Positions 1-10,220 of a DNA stretch of 64,000 nt are shown piece by piece. The stretch is from Exilibacterium tricleocarpae (GTDB lineage Bacteria > Pseudomonadota > Gammaproteobacteria > Pseudomonadales > Cellvibrionaceae), in the NCBI RefSeq assembly GCF_007004655.1, contig NZ_ML660096.1, forward strand, positions 215,808 to 279,807. The letters are read 5' to 3'. The notes under the pieces were generated by a model. The model had not been told where the DNA came from and did not search any database. It saw only the letters and a program-made list of their open reading frames with translations. The translations under genes were made by a program, and so were the position numbers. The stretch's first letter is position 1, and the number at the start of each line of letters is the position of its first letter.

Positions 1-85
1 CGTGATAACCGGCAAGCTGCTGCTCAGTTCGGCCATTATGCCGCCGCTGCACCCACTCCCCGCTCAGCACGGGAGCCAGACATGA
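1..85 (+). CDS. Possible 3' end of an upstream gene of the guanidine/urea operon
   Basis: Read from base 2, the frame stays open to a TGA at 83-85, which overlaps the ATG of the next gene at 82 (ATGA). The 27 residues start hydrophobic (VITGKLLLSS) and end PAQHGSQT. A 4-bp stop/start overlap is typical of a coupled operon, and ABC transporter genes commonly precede these genes. The tail is too short to identify, and the frame of the next gene is also open here, so this is tentative. Confidence 0.3.
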   Translation, partial: VITGKLLLSSAIMPPLHPLPAQHGSQT

Positions 86-801
86 GTAAACCTTACTACA
101 GCACCACCCTGCCCGGCGCCAGCCACTGGTCGTTGCGCCTGCACCGGGGTGTTCAATTGACCCTCACCGATCTCAACGGCGGCGCCAACGTCGGCATGCT
201 GTTTTACAACCCCGAGGACCTGCTCGAGCGCTACAATGCGCCGGATACGCTGAAGTGCCAGCACACCTTCAAACTCACCCGCGGGCATTGCCTCTACTCC
301 GATATGGGGCGCATCTTCTGCTCGATTACCGAGGATACGCTGGGTTGGCACGAAACCGTCTGCGGCACCAGCACCGCCGCCAAGGTAGCGCAACGGTGGG
401 GTGGCAGCACATACCAGGAGGCCCGCAACCAGCGCCGGCAAAACGGTTACGACAGTTTTCTGGTGGAACTGGCGAAGTATGGCCTGACGGCGAAAGATAT
501 GGCGGCAAACGTCAATTTTTTCAGCAAAGTCGCAGTGGACGAGACCGGCAACCTGAGCCTGGCCGCAGGGCATTCCCAGGCCGGCGCCCGGGTTTCGCTG
601 CGCTTCGAAATGGACACCCTGGTCATTATGCACAACTGCCCGCACCCGCTGAGCGAAGCCGGTGACTATCCGCACACGCCGATCGGGTGTGAGTTGGCAC
701 AGGCGCAGCCGGTGGGTAGCGACGACGAATGCATGAACGCCTGTGCGGAAAATCGCCGGGGTTTTGAAAACAACCGCCTCTACCATTTCGGCCTTTCTTA
801 A
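82..801 (+). CDS. DUF1989 protein, carboxyguanidine deiminase subunit (formerly urea amidolyase-associated protein 1)
   Basis: A 239-residue DUF1989 protein of the type once called urea carboxylase-associated protein 1. Recognisable stretches are [43 protein letters not shown] and NFFSKVAVD, ending with MHNCPHPL. In bacteria where the pathway was worked out, two DUF1989 subunits form carboxyguanidine deiminase, which converts carboxyguanidine to allophanate and ammonia in the cytoplasm. The next gene is the partner subunit and the carboxylase and allophanate hydrolase follow, so the same role is inferred here. The length is normal for the family. Which subunit letter applies was not decided. 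Confidence 0.85.
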   Translation: MSKPYYSTTLPGASHWSLRLHRGVQLTLTDLNGGANVGMLFYNPEDLLERYNAPDTLKCQHTFKLTRGHCLYSDMGRIFCSITEDTLGWHETVCGTSTAAKVAQRWGGSTYQEARNQRRQNGYDSFLVELAKYGLTAKDMAANVNFFSKVAVDETGNLSLAAGHSQAGARVSLRFEMDTLVIMHNCPHPLSEAGDYPHTPIGCELAQAQPVGSDDECMNACAENRRGFENNRLYHFGLS

Positions 802-820
802 CCGGCCGCGGGATCAAGCG

Positions 821-1459
821 ATGATAAAAGCAAGCACTCTCAAACGCGAAGACGCGATATTCAGCCAGGTGGTGCCGGCGGGCGACTACCTGCTGCAGAC
901 AGTCGACAGCGGCCAGACCTGTCGCATCCTCGATCTCGAAGGTAACCAGGCCGCCGACACACTTTTTTACTGTCGCCACGATATTTCCGAACGCTACAGT
1001 GCCATGGATACCATTCGCGAACAGGGCAATGTGTATCTGACCGCCGGCTCCGTTCTACGCTCAAACCTGGGTAACCCCATGTTGACCATTAGCGCCGATA
1101 CCTGCGGCCGCCACGATACCCTCGGCGGCGCCTGTGCCACCGAGAGCAACACCGTGCGCTACGCCCTCGACAAACGCTGTATGCACGCCTGCCGCGACAG
1201 TTGGCTGCTGGCGCTGGCAGCGCATCAGGAGCTGGGGTTGAGCAAGCGGGATATCACCCACAATATCAATTTCTTTATGAATGTGCCCATCACCCCGGCG
1301 GGCGGACTGATGTTTGCCGACGGTATTTCGGCCCCGGGAAAATACGTGGAACTGACGGCGACGATGGATGTGATCGTCCTGATTTCCAACTGTCCCCAGC
1401 TCAACAATCCGTGCAACGGCCACAATCCGACACCGATAGAGTTTTTGCTGTGGCAATAA
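821..1459 (+). CDS. DUF1989 protein, carboxyguanidine deiminase second subunit (formerly urea amidolyase-associated protein 2)
   Basis: A 212-residue DUF1989 protein paralogous to its upstream neighbour. It carries [63 protein letters not shown] and [12 protein letters not shown], close to the associated-protein-2 subgroup. The frame is open back to an ATG at 743, but that would overlap the previous gene by 59 bases. The ATG at 821, 19 bases past the previous stop, gives the family's usual N terminus, though its ribosome site is weak. Cys and His residues in DTCGRHD may bind metal; that is inference. It probably forms a heteromer with the preceding product. Confidence 0.85.
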   Translation: MIKASTLKREDAIFSQVVPAGDYLLQTVDSGQTCRILDLEGNQAADTLFYCRHDISERYSAMDTIREQGNVYLTAGSVLRSNLGNPMLTISADTCGRHDTLGGACATESNTVRYALDKRCMHACRDSWLLALAAHQELGLSKRDITHNINFFMNVPITPAGGLMFADGISAPGKYVELTATMDVIVLISNCPQLNNPCNGHNPTPIEFLLWQ

Positions 1460-1546
1460 AGCCGACACCGGCGCCACACCGCCGCGCAGGACGACCTGCA
1501 CGGCACCTTTTCACCCGGGACGACCCGCCAGACGCAAGTAACCAAC

Positions 1547-4500
1547 ATGTTTACCAGAGTGCTGATCGCCAACCGCGGCGCCATTGCCGTACGTATCATA
1601 CGCACCCTTAAAAAGCTGGGCATCCACGCCATCGCGGTGTATCACGAGGCGGACGCGCAGTCGCTGCATGTGCGCCGCGCAGATACGGCTATCAGCCTGG
1701 GCGCCGGCAGCGCTGCCGACACCTATCTGAATATCGACAAGATTCTCCGCGCCGCAGCGCAGAGCGGCGCGCAGGCCGTTCACCCAGGTTACGGTTTTCT
1801 GAGCGAGAACACCGACTTCGTAGCGCGCTGTGAAAGCGCCGGTCTGCACTTTATCGGCCCCAGCGCCGAGCAGATTACCCTGTTCGGTTTAAAACACGAG
1901 GCGCGCGCCGCCGCCGAGCGGGCCGCCGTGCCGCTGGTGCCCGGCTCCCCGCTGCTGACCGATATCGAAGACGCGCTTGATCGGGCTGCGCAAATAGGGT
2001 TCCCCGTCATGCTGAAAAGCACCGCCGGCGGCGGCGGTATCGGCATGCAGGTCTGCCACAGCACAGCGGATTTGCGCAGTGCCTGGGACAGCGTGCGGCG
2101 CCTCGGCGCCAACTACTTCGCCAATGACGGCGTGTTTCTGGAAAAATATATTGCCCGGGCGCGCCATATCGAGGTGCAGGTATTCGGCGACGGCGCGGGC
2201 AACACCGTTTCCCTCGGGGAGCGGGACTGCTCGGCGCAACGGCGCAACCAGAAAGTCATCGAGGAAACCCCGGCACCCAATTTACCGGCGCCGCTGCGCC
2301 GGCGGTTACACACCACCGCCGAACGCCTGATGGCGTCGGTCGACTATCGCAACGCCGGCACCGTGGAATTTATTTACGACACCGATGCCGGGGCGTTTTA
2401 CTTTCTCGAGGTCAATACCCGCCTGCAGGTGGAACACGGCATTACCGAAGCCGTGTGGTCGGTCGACCTGGTCGAGTGGATGCTCAAACAGGCGGCCGGC
2501 GAACTCGGTGACCTGCAACAGCGCAAACACCAACTGGAGCCCGGCGGACACGCCATTCAGGCCCGCCTCTACGCCGAGGACCCCAACCGGGAATTCCAGC
2601 CCTGTGCCGGGCTGCTGACCGAAGTCCACTGGCCCGCGGCGGCCGGCCTGCGTATCGACCACTGGATCGAAGCTGGCCTCGAAGTGCCGGCGCTGTTCGA
2701 TCCGATGCTGGCAAAAGTTATTGTCTGCGCCGCCGACCGCGAGACCGCCCGGGAACAACTGGATCGGCATCTGGCCGCCAGCACGCTCTACGGTATTGAA
2801 ACCAACCTGGATTATGTGCGCGCCGTTCTCAACACCGAACCGTTCCGGCAGGGCCGGCTGCACACCGCCAGCCTCGCCGATTTCACTTTTACGCCTCACA
2901 CACTGGATGTATTGCAGTCCGGCACCCAGACCACAATTCAGGACTACCCGGGCCGCACCGACCTGTGGCATATCGGCGTGCCGCCCTCGGGGCCCATGGA
3001 CACATTAAACTTTCGCCTGGCCAATAAGCTGGTGGACAATCCCGAAACAGCAGCCGGCCTGGAAATCACTTTACACGGCCCCACCCTGTCATTTAACCGG
3101 CCCTGTCGCATAGCGTTAACCGGTGCGACCATCGAAGCCAGTATCGACGGCGCGCCTGTGGCCATGTACCAAACGCTTGAAGTGCCTGCCAAAGCCGTGC
3201 TGCGGCTCGGCGCTATCACCGGCAAGGGGGCCAGGGCTTACCTGGCACTGGCCGGCGGTATTCAATGCCCGGATTATCTGGGCTCAAAGTCCACCTTTAC
3301 CCTGGGACAGTTTGGGGGGCATGGGGGACGCGCCCTGCGCAGCGGTGATGTATTGCATCTGGGCGGCAATACCAGCGAGGTTCTCTCCGGAACTTTTACC
3401 TCCGAAACTTTTACCTCCGGAACTTTTACCTCCGAAACTGTTACCCCCGAGACCGTCACCTCCCGGGCTCTCACCTCCGAGCCTTCCACGAAGACTCTCA
3501 CCGGGAGTCCTGCCAAGACTTTTGCTGAAACACCTACCAATGCAAAAGCATCCACGCCACCGGCAAGCATCGCTCCCGAGCACCGGCCCGCACTGCCCGA
3601 GGTGTGGGAGCTGCGGGTCATTTACGGTCCCCATGGCGCGCCGGACTTTTTTTCCGACAGGGATATCGAACAATTCTTTTCCCACACCTGGGAAGTGCAC
3701 TACAACTCCAGCCGCACCGGTGTGCGCCTGATCGGCCCCAAACCGCAGTGGGCCCGCGACAGTGGTGGCGAGGCGGGGCTGCACCCTTCCAACATTCACG
3801 ACAACGCCTACGCCTTTGGCACGGTGGACTTCACCGGCGATATGCCGGTTATCCTCGGGCCCGACGGTCCATCCCTCGGTGGTTTTGTGTGCCCCGCGAC
3901 GGTAGTTCAAGCCGACCTGTGGAAGCTTGGGCAGCTAAAAGCCGGAGCCAAACTCAAGTTCACACCCGTCACCCACGCCTGGGCAACCGCGCTGGAAGCC
4001 GCACAAACCGCCGCCATCGCCCAGCTTCGCGCCGATACCACCGCCGTTGCGGCAACCGCTTCACTGCCGTCGCCTATTGCGGGGCGCGCACGCCTTGGCG
4101 ACGACGAGGTGGTATATCGACTGGCGGGCGATCACTTCCTGCTGCTGGAACTGGGACCACTCGAATTGAATATCGAGCGCCGCTTTCGGGTGCACGCACT
4201 GATGTTGTGGCTGCAGGATCACACGCTTACCGGTATCAGGGAATTGACGCCGGGCATTCGCTCCCTGCAAATTCACTACGATCCCCAACAGCTCGATCTG
4301 CAAAAACTGCTCGCCCACCTGGATACCGCCGTCGCCGCCGTGGCACAAAATCCGGACAGCTCGGTGCCGGCTCGCATCGTACACCTGCCGCTCAGTTGGG
4401 ATGACGAAGCCTGCCAGCAGGCCGTCGACAGATATATGCAAACAGTGCGACAGGACGCGCCCTGGTGTCCGAGCAATCTGGAGTTTATCCGCCGTATCAA

Positions 4501-5314
4501 CGGCTTGCCCGATATCGCCGCCGTCAAAGAGATCGTCTTTAACGCCGCTTACCTGGTGCTGGGGCTGGGCGATGTATACCTGGGCGCACCGGTGGCGACA
4601 CCGCTGGACCCGCGCCACCGGCTGGTAACCACCAAGTACAATCCCGCCCGCACCTGGACGGCGGAGAATTCGGTGGGCATAGGCGGCGCTTACCTCTGTG
4701 TCTACGGTATGGAAGGGCCGGGTGGTTATCAGTTTGTCGGCCGCACCCTGCAGATGTGGAATCGCTACCGCCAGACAGAGGTTTTTGAAAAACCCTGGCT
4801 ACTGCGCTTTTTCGACCAGATTCGGTTTTACGAGGTCAGCGCCGGCGAACTGGCACAGATACGCCGGGATTTTCCTCTCGGCAACTATCCTTTGAAAATT
4901 GAACACACTCGCTTTGACCTGGCCGACTACCAGCGCTTTCTGGATGCCAACGCCGGCGCGATCGAACAATTCCAGCAACGGCGCCAGACCGCTTTCGATG
5001 CCGAACTCTCTCGCTGGCGCGCCGGTGGCCAGTTGACTTACGAGCCGCAGGTGCAGTCCCCGACAGAGGATTCGCAACCACCGCTGCCGGCGGGTACCAA
5101 CGGTATCGACAGCCCGGTATCCGGCAGTGTGTGGCAATTGAAAGTGGCGGCGGGACAGCAGGTCCGGGAAGGCGACACCCTGATGGCACTGGAGTCGATG
5201 AAAATGGAAATTGAAATCAATGCCGACCGCAGTGGCAAGGTGGTAAAAGTACTCAAAGATCAAGGCCAGGCGGTAACCGCTGGTGAAACCCTGCTTTGGG
5301 TGGAGGAGTCGTAA
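1547..5314 (+). CDS. uca: Urea/guanidine carboxylase, biotin-dependent
   Basis: A 1255-residue single-chain biotin enzyme. Residues 1-445 form a biotin carboxylase: an N-terminal lobe, an ATP-grasp glycine-rich loop TAGGGGIGM at 159-167, and [12 protein letters not shown] around 227. Next comes an allophanate-hydrolase-subunit-2-like (KipA) domain starting near [17 protein letters not shown], then a subunit-1-like (KipI) domain, then a linker region. A biotinyl domain closes the chain with [11 protein letters not shown]; the lysine at 1219 would carry biotin. Such enzymes carboxylate urea or guanidine with ATP and bicarbonate. Two DUF1989 genes directly upstream favour guanidine as the true substrate. 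Oddity: a low-complexity Thr/Ser/Glu stretch of about 80 residues splits the KipA domain (see 3389-3478). Identity is secure, substrate less so. Confidence 0.93.
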   Translation: MFTRVLIANRGAIAVRIIRTLKKLGIHAIAVYHEADAQSLHVRRADTAISLGAGSAADTYLNIDKILRAAAQSGAQAVHPGYGFLSENTDFVARCESAGLHFIGPSAEQITLFGLKHEARAAAERAAVPLVPGSPLLTDIEDALDRAAQIGFPVMLKSTAGGGGIGMQVCHSTADLRSAWDSVRRLGANYFANDGVFLEKYIARARHIEVQVFGDGAGNTVSLGERDCSAQRRNQKVIEETPAPNLPAPLRRRLHTTAERLMASVDYRNAGTVEFIYDTDAGAFYFLEVNTRLQVEHGITEAVWSVDLVEWMLKQAAGELGDLQQRKHQLEPGGHAIQARLYAEDPNREFQPCAGLLTEVHWPAAAGLRIDHWIEAGLEVPALFDPMLAKVIVCAADRETAREQLDRHLAASTLYGIETNLDYVRAVLNTEPFRQGRLHTASLADFTFTPHTLDVLQSGTQTTIQDYPGRTDLWHIGVPPSGPMDTLNFRLANKLVDNPETAAGLEITLHGPTLSFNRPCRIALTGATIEASIDGAPVAMYQTLEVPAKAVLRLGAITGKGARAYLALAGGIQCPDYLGSKSTFTLGQFGGHGGRALRSGDVLHLGGNTSEVLSGTFTSETFTSGTFTSETVTPETVTSRALTSEPSTKTLTGSPAKTFAETPTNAKASTPPASIAPEHRPALPEVWELRVIYGPHGAPDFFSDRDIEQFFSHTWEVHYNSSRTGVRLIGPKPQWARDSGGEAGLHPSNIHDNAYAFGTVDFTGDMPVILGPDGPSLGGFVCPATVVQADLWKLGQLKAGAKLKFTPVTHAWATALEAAQTAAIAQLRADTTAVAATASLPSPIAGRARLGDDEVVYRLAGDHFLLLELGPLELNIERRFRVHALMLWLQDHTLTGIRELTPGIRSLQIHYDPQQLDLQKLLAHLDTAVAAVAQNPDSSVPARIVHLPLSWDDEACQQAVDRYMQTVRQDAPWCPSNLEFIRRINGLPDIAAVKEIVFNAAYLVLGLGDVYLGAPVATPLDPRHRLVTTKYNPARTWTAENSVGIGGAYLCVYGMEGPGGYQFVGRTLQMWNRYRQTEVFEKPWLLRFFDQIRFYEVSAGELAQIRRDFPLGNYPLKIEHTRFDLADYQRFLDANAGAIEQFQQRRQTAFDAELSRWRAGGQLTYEPQVQSPTEDSQPPLPAGTNGIDSPVSGSVWQLKVAAGQQVREGDTLMALESMKMEIEINADRSGKVVKVLKDQGQAVTAGETLLWVEES
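3389..3478 (+). repeat. Six tandem 15-bp repeats inside the carboxylase gene
   Basis: Six contiguous 15-bp units begin with ggaacttttacctcc. Units 1 and 3 are identical, and later units diverge progressively. They encode pentapeptides such as [10 protein letters not shown] and ETVTP from residue 615, followed by more Thr/Ser/Pro/Ala-rich sequence to about residue 690. The unit is a multiple of three, so copy number can change without a frameshift. It sits in the KipA-like domain and is probably an exposed loop. Confidence 0.9.
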
Positions 5315-5402
5315 GGTGTGGTTCGTTGTTGCTCGCTTCGAGTGTTATTGGCGGGAGTCTAACCGATAGGCGCTTGCGTAAGAGAAAGTGTGCCATTTGA
5401 TC

Positions 5403-5514
5403 GGTCTAGCGCGGGATAGGGGTTTCAGAAACACGTCGTAAACCCTTCCCTGGGGACTTCCCGACAGCATCCCTGCTGTCGAGAGTTTCTGAAACCCCTA
5501 TCCCGCGCTAGACC
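5403..5514. repeat. Perfect 30-bp inverted repeat with nested hairpin
   Basis: The arms at 5403-5432 and 5485-5514 are exact reverse complements over 30 bases, starting ggtctagcgcgggatagg. The 52-base spacer contains a second perfect 8-bp hairpin, cgacagca/tgctgtcg, at 5462-5481 with loop tccc. The structure lies between the carboxylase stop (5314) and the allophanate hydrolase start (5656). No U-run follows, so it is not a standard terminator. It could be a miniature palindromic element or an RNA structure that lowers expression of the distal gene. Confidence 0.9.
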
Positions 5515-5655
5515 TACCCGCAGTATTCTTAACTAATAAGGCTTAGGCAAGGAACGATCACCGGGTGCAAATCCTTTTAATTAAATACGATTGGCATCTG
5601 TACCAAAAATCCAGTTTCCAGCCATATCGCACACAGCGGAGTTCGGGAGAAAACT

Positions 5656-7449
5656 TTGACTATTTTCAATTTACGTTTACCAGTACTGCGGGAAAACTAT
5701 CGCAACGGCGTCACCACCCCGCGCGAACTGATTTTCACACTGCGAAGGCAGGCCGAGGCACAAGCCGATTATAACGCTTGGGTTACACTGTTGGACGAAC
5801 GACAGTTGGAGAACCATCTCGCATTTTTGGAGGGTCAATCACCCGACACCCTGCCCCTCTACGGCATTCCCTTTGCCATCAAGGACAATATCGATCTGGC
5901 CGGCGTCCCCACCACCGCCGGCTGCCCGGACTTCGCTTACACACCGCCACAATCGGCCCCCGTTGTGACAGCGTTGCTCGCCGCCGGCGCCATCCCGCTG
6001 GGCAAAACCAATCTGGACCAATTCGCCACCGGCCTGGTGGGTGTCCGCTCGCCCTACGGCGAGGGCAAGAACGCCTTTAACCCGGATTATATTTCCGGCG
6101 GCAGCAGCGCCGGCTCCGCTATTGCCACTGCGCTCGGGCAGGTTAGCTTTGCGCTGGGCACAGACACGGCCGGTTCCGGCCGGGTGCCGGCGGTGCTTAA
6201 CAACCTGATCGGCCACAAGCCGAGCAAAGGCCTGATCAGCACCCGCGGCGTGGTGCCGGCCTGCCGGTCCCTGGATTGTGTCAGCCTGTTTGCTCTGCAC
6301 ACCGATGATATCGCGATACTGTGGGACCTGGTAACACAGTTCGATCCGCTCGATCCCTACGCGCGCAGCAACCACTATGCCAACCGCAACCGCTACTACG
6401 CGGCGGCCGCACCGGCGGCGTTTCGTTTCGGCGTGCCGCGCGAACTGGATTTCCAGGGCGACGGCGACATCCGGACACTGTTCGAAAAAAGTGTCGAGCA
6501 CTTATCCCGCCTGGGCGGCACGCCTGTGCCGATAGATTTTGAACCTTTCCTGAGCGCGGCAAGACTTTTGTATGAAGGCCCCTGGGTCGCCGAACGCCAA
6601 CTCGCTACCAAAGACGTGGCGCGGGAGGCTCTGCTGCCGGTGATTCGCCAGGTTATCGACGGCAGTGCGACCGGCAGTGCCGCCGACGCCTTTGCCGCGC
6701 AATACCGGCTGGCGGCACTAAAACGGCAGTGCGACAACGTGATGGCGGATGTGGATATCCTACTCACCCCCACCACACCAACGCTATACGCGCGCGCCGA
6801 CATTGCTAAAGACCCGATCCGCCACAACGCCAGCCTCGGCACCTATACCAACTTTATGAACCTGCTGGATTACTGCGGCACCGCCGTGCCGGTGGGTTTT
6901 ACGGATTGCGGTGTACCCTGGGGCGTTACCCTGTTCGCCACCGCGTTCGCCGATATCGAGGTATTGAGTTTTGCCGGCGCCCTGCAGCGCGCCTGCCGCT
7001 TACCCCTGGGCGCCACCCGGCACACCCAACCCGAACTGACATCCGCAGCCGTGCTCACCCCGCCCCGCACCATCGATATCGTTGTCTGCGGCGCTCACCT
7101 GCAGGGCCAGCCGTTAAACTGGCAGTTGACGGAGCGCGGCGGCAAGTTGAAAGAACTGACCGCCAGCTCAGCCAACTACCAGCTTTTTGCACTGGCTGAC
7201 GGCAAGCGACCGGCCATGATTCGCAACGTGACACGAGGCTGCGCCATAGAGGTCGAGGTCTGGACCCTGCCGGCCGAGACCTTCGGCGATTTCGTGGCCG
7301 CAATACCCGCGCCCCTGGGCATCGGTAAGGTCGAACTGGCCGACGGCCGCTGGTTGAGCGGTTTTATCTGCGACGGCTATGGAACCGGCGGCGCCAAAAA
7401 CATCACTGAGTTTGGCGGTTGGCGCAGTTGGCTACAACAGACAAGCTAA
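5656..7449 (+). CDS. atzF: Allophanate hydrolase
   Basis: A 597-residue amidase-signature enzyme that hydrolyses allophanate to ammonia and CO2, the last step of guanidine or urea-carboxylase catabolism. The Ser-cisSer-Lys triad is visible: K76 in AIKDN, S150 in SGGSSAGS, and S174 in TDTAGSGRVPA. Their spacings (74 and 24) match those of characterised AtzF. Residues from about 470 (IDIVVCGAHLQGQPLNWQL) form the C-terminal allophanate hydrolase domain. The start is a TTG with GGGAGA five bases upstream; no ATG gives the expected N terminus. It is separated from the carboxylase by 341 bases holding the inverted repeat, so distal expression may differ. Confidence 0.93.
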   Translation: MTIFNLRLPVLRENYRNGVTTPRELIFTLRRQAEAQADYNAWVTLLDERQLENHLAFLEGQSPDTLPLYGIPFAIKDNIDLAGVPTTAGCPDFAYTPPQSAPVVTALLAAGAIPLGKTNLDQFATGLVGVRSPYGEGKNAFNPDYISGGSSAGSAIATALGQVSFALGTDTAGSGRVPAVLNNLIGHKPSKGLISTRGVVPACRSLDCVSLFALHTDDIAILWDLVTQFDPLDPYARSNHYANRNRYYAAAAPAAFRFGVPRELDFQGDGDIRTLFEKSVEHLSRLGGTPVPIDFEPFLSAARLLYEGPWVAERQLATKDVAREALLPVIRQVIDGSATGSAADAFAAQYRLAALKRQCDNVMADVDILLTPTTPTLYARADIAKDPIRHNASLGTYTNFMNLLDYCGTAVPVGFTDCGVPWGVTLFATAFADIEVLSFAGALQRACRLPLGATRHTQPELTSAAVLTPPRTIDIVVCGAHLQGQPLNWQLTERGGKLKELTASSANYQLFALADGKRPAMIRNVTRGCAIEVEVWTLPAETFGDFVAAIPAPLGIGKVELADGRWLSGFICDGYGTGGAKNITEFGGWRSWLQQTS

Positions 7450-7769
7450 CCCGGATATTGGAGCCCCGGGGCCTATTCGCGCCAGCGGGACTATGACCGG
7501 GTTTCGCCCGCCATCAGGCCGGGGCACCAGTCCGGTTGCAACGCGCAATCCCCATGTGAAAAACCGACAGACGAGTGGCCTGCGGTTCAGCGGCTGGCGT
7601 GGCCCCGCAGCCAAACAACATATTTTCTCAATATAGGACCGCACATTCGCATCGCTGCTATACTCGCTGCTTTACGGCAGGCTGCACGGCGGGCGCTCAG
7701 GTCTGCGCCGGGTGACTGCCGCGACGGACAGACGCTGCTGTACAAAGATCGAGACAAGGCATCGGAGCT
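7450..7769. other. Intergenic stretch, no gene seen
   Basis: About 320 bases between allophanate hydrolase and the metallophosphoesterase. Short open frames here do not look like proteins. A tatact near 7660 could be a -10 element for the downstream gene, but no convincing -35 was found. Confidence 0.5.
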
Positions 7770-8534
7770 ATGAGGGTTTTTTGCATCTCGGATATCCATA
7801 TCGACTATGAGGAGAACGCCGCCTGGCTCAGCGGCTTATCCCGCAGCGACTATCAAAATGACATCCTGATTGTGGCCGGCGATCTGACCGACAAACTGGC
7901 GCTGTTGAAAAAAGGCCTGCAACAACTGGCCGAGCGCTTTGACAAAGTATTCTTCTTGCCCGGCAACCATGAACTGTGGGTGCGCAACGGCGAGTTGCAA
8001 AACTCCCTGCAAAAATTCGATGCCATTGAGGCGCTCGCCGGGCAATTGGGCATCTTGACGCAACCCTTCTACAGCGAATCACTCAACATAGTACCGCTGC
8101 TCGGCTGGTACGACTACTCGTTCGGCCGACCCGGCCAGCAATTGCGCGACGGCTGGATGGATTATCGGGTCTGCCGCTGGCCCCATGGCTGGGATGCGGC
8201 CGCTGTCAGCCGTCATTTTACTGAACGCAACCCCCGGCAACTGCCGGCGCAGCGCGGCAGCGGCACACTGATTACTTTCTCACATTTTCTGCCGCGTATT
8301 GACTTGATGCCGAGTTATATTCCCGCCGAGCATCGATTTCTCTATCCTGTCCTCGGCAGCTATATACTTGAACAACAACTGCGCAGCTTACAAAGTGATA
8401 TCCATGTCTACGGGCACAGCCACGTCAATCGGAAGGTCACCCTGAACGGGGTTTGTTATATCAACAATGCCTTTGGCTATCCCGGCGAAACGCGTATTGC
8501 GGCCAGAAAGCTGATGTGTATCCACGAGGTCTAG
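7770..8534 (+). CDS. Metallophosphoesterase
   Basis: A 254-residue calcineurin-like metallophosphoesterase. The metal-binding motifs come in order: SDIHID at 7-12, AGDLTD, LPGNHELW, FSHFLPR in the middle, and GHSHVN near the C terminus, followed by NNAFGYPGE. The full set of two-metal ligands is present, so catalysis is likely. The family covers nucleotide, phosphodiester and protein phosphatases, and nothing in the sequence or its neighbours fixes the substrate. There is no signal peptide, so it should be cytoplasmic. It stands alone between the guanidine operon and dps. Confidence 0.85.
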   Translation: MRVFCISDIHIDYEENAAWLSGLSRSDYQNDILIVAGDLTDKLALLKKGLQQLAERFDKVFFLPGNHELWVRNGELQNSLQKFDAIEALAGQLGILTQPFYSESLNIVPLLGWYDYSFGRPGQQLRDGWMDYRVCRWPHGWDAAAVSRHFTERNPRQLPAQRGSGTLITFSHFLPRIDLMPSYIPAEHRFLYPVLGSYILEQQLRSLQSDIHVYGHSHVNRKVTLNGVCYINNAFGYPGETRIAARKLMCIHEV

Positions 8535-8768
8535 TGTAATGCCCGTGGAAGAATGGGAGTCTCAGCCGCAAAAAAGCACAGCTTGCCGAAGGCGTTTTTA
8601 TCCGCTCGTTGGCGGTTTCAAACGCTGTCTGGTAAAGTTACGCTATTCGGCCTTAGTGTCACACGTGTCATCGAGCCATGACAAAACTGGTGAAACTACG
8701 GCAACAAGCCATGCGCCTGCAGTAAGCGTCATAAGCACAGGCATTAAATCGCGAGAGAGGAAATTAGC

Positions 8769-9239
8769 ATGAACGATATTGATATAGGCATAAACGCTGA
8801 AGATAGAGAGAAAGTTGCCGAAGGACTGAAACGTCTTTTAGCAGACTCCTATACCTTATACCTCCAAACTCACAATTTTCACTGGAATGTAAGTGGCCCC
8901 CAATTCCGGGAGCTGCATCTCATGTTCGAAGAACACTATACCGAGTTAGCCGTCGCGGTGGACGATATAGCGGAACGTATTCGCACGCTGGGTATAGCAG
9001 CTCCAGGCACCTACAAAGAATTTGCCAGGCTTAGCTCTATCGAAGAGGTCGAGGGAACCCCAAGTTCAGAACAAATGGTCGACATATTGACAAAGGGACA
9101 TGAGCAAGTGGTTAAGACTTCCAGGGAAGTGTTAAAACTTGCTCAGTCAGCAGATGATGAGTCGACGGTGGCATTGGTCTCTGACCGTATGCGGATTCAT
9201 GAAAAGACATCATGGATGTTGCGAGCCACCAGGAGTTAA
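8769..9239 (+). CDS. dps: Dps-family ferritin-like DNA-protection protein
   Basis: A 156-residue Dps-like protein, normal for the family. The inter-subunit ferroxidase ligands can be lined up with E. coli Dps: H38 (in HWN), H50, E54 in place of Asp, D65 and E69, within [15 protein letters not shown] and AVDDIAERI. The C terminus [11 protein letters not shown] is typical. Such proteins form a 12-mer that oxidises and stores iron using hydrogen peroxide and shields DNA in stress or starvation. There is no long lysine-rich N-terminal tail, so direct DNA binding is uncertain. It has a good AGAGAGGAAATT ribosome site. An overlapping 77-codon frame upstream does not look real. Confidence 0.92.
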   Translation: MNDIDIGINAEDREKVAEGLKRLLADSYTLYLQTHNFHWNVSGPQFRELHLMFEEHYTELAVAVDDIAERIRTLGIAAPGTYKEFARLSSIEEVEGTPSSEQMVDILTKGHEQVVKTSREVLKLAQSADDESTVALVSDRMRIHEKTSWMLRATRS

Positions 9240-9249
9240 GCCGGAATAG

Positions 9250-9500
9250 CTATCAGTGCCTCTCTCAATCAGGAGCGCGAAGGGGACACGACCTATTTGG
9301 CCAGAGAATATAGGGGACATGACTTCCCACAGCTCTTTATTACCATGTTTCACACTATGGACTGAAGCTTTTTTGGGCGCGGAGGGGACACTGATAACTT
9401 AATAACTTGACCTGTTCTGCCCTTTTCTTGGCGATGGCGGATAAACATCTATGCCTTCGGTCAAGTTATAAGTTATCAGTGCTTCCCTCAATCAGAGAGC
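9250..9500. repeat. Repeat cluster with inverted repeat, REP-like
   Basis: A 24-bp arm at 9389-9412 (cactgataacttaataact...) is matched by a 23-bp arm at 9459-9481 in inverse orientation with one base missing. In addition, tatcagtgcctctctcaatcag near 9250 recurs as tatcagtgcttccctcaatcag near 9475 in direct orientation. Between them, aggggacac/aggggacat segments repeat. This resembles the debris of REP or RAYT-type elements, but no transposase is present. One frame at 9485-9597 (read as LNERAEEPFGLL...) may be the decayed 3' end of a gene. Confidence 0.6.
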
Positions 9501-9612
9501 ATCTTGAACGAGCGGGCCGAGGAGCCTTTCGGACTGTTGACGATGCTCGCAGCGATGGATATGCCAACAGCGAGCGAACGTCGCCGCTAGAGAGCTGAGG
9601 GGACGGCCAACT

Positions 9613-10137
9613 TCACAACTGTATGCCTTCAATAAATACCATATGTTTTGCGGGAAATTTCTTACCCTGAACCATATCCATCTCGCTGGGCCAGGCAAAT
9701 AAGAGCATTATGATGTGATCTTTTTTCTTTAAAAAGGCATGTCGGACAATTTGTTTTCCGAACTTTTTATTGCTAAACAAATAGTCAACTGCATAGAAAC
9801 TACCATTCGAGATAAGCATCTCGGATCGTCCCAAAACCTGAAGTGCGGGGTCTGAGTTGTATAACCCCTCAGACAGCACTTGCTCGATCAAACTGTCCTC
9901 TGCCAGATGTACATCCTGTTCAAACTCAATTCGAACAAGAAAGCTCGAGCCATCACTTTTATCGAAAAAGCCCACGAGAACGTCTTCTTCGGCATCATGT
10001 TCCTCAATTATTTTCCACACGTTTTCATTGTAATTTATGCTTATATCATGGTGCTTGGAGGACCAGGCTCCTGAATAGGCGCTGGAAATGCTTAGTATTT
10101 GCATAATTGTCAATATCAAGGAATAGATCAGTTTCAT
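9613..10137 (-). CDS. Hypothetical secreted protein
   Basis: A 174-residue protein with a clear N-terminal signal segment (MKLIYSLILTIMQILSISS, likely cut after AYSGA), then a soluble domain. The body alternates strand-like and acidic stretches (WKIIEEHDAEEDVLVGFFD, SFLVRIEFEQDV) and ends with FAWPSEMDMV...HMVFIEGIQL. I do not recognise the family. The general pattern recalls small periplasmic proteins that handle stress or lipids, but no function is assigned. Its AT content is higher than in the flanking operons, in line with an accessory region. Confidence 0.7.
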   Translation of the reverse strand: MKLIYSLILTIMQILSISSAYSGAWSSKHHDISINYNENVWKIIEEHDAEEDVLVGFFDKSDGSSFLVRIEFEQDVHLAEDSLIEQVLSEGLYNSDPALQVLGRSEMLISNGSFYAVDYLFSNKKFGKQIVRHAFLKKKDHIIMLLFAWPSEMDMVQGKKFPAKHMVFIEGIQL

Positions 10138-10220
10138 GGGTATTCCGTACAGAAGCAGAGGAACCTCAGGCTATGGCTCCTCTTACCACTGCCTGTTGGC
10201 CGTCTTGGTTAGGTGTACAG

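Noticed and set aside
3389..3478. CRISPR-like repeats
   Set aside because: Units are contiguous, 15 bp, without spacers, and code in frame within the carboxylase.
5555..5600. tRNA-like T-loop (gggtgcaaatcc)
   Set aside because: No acceptor, D or anticodon stem can be formed; the same holds near 62627.
8539..8772. 77-codon frame before dps
   Set aside because: No family resemblance, no ribosome site, overlaps the dps start.
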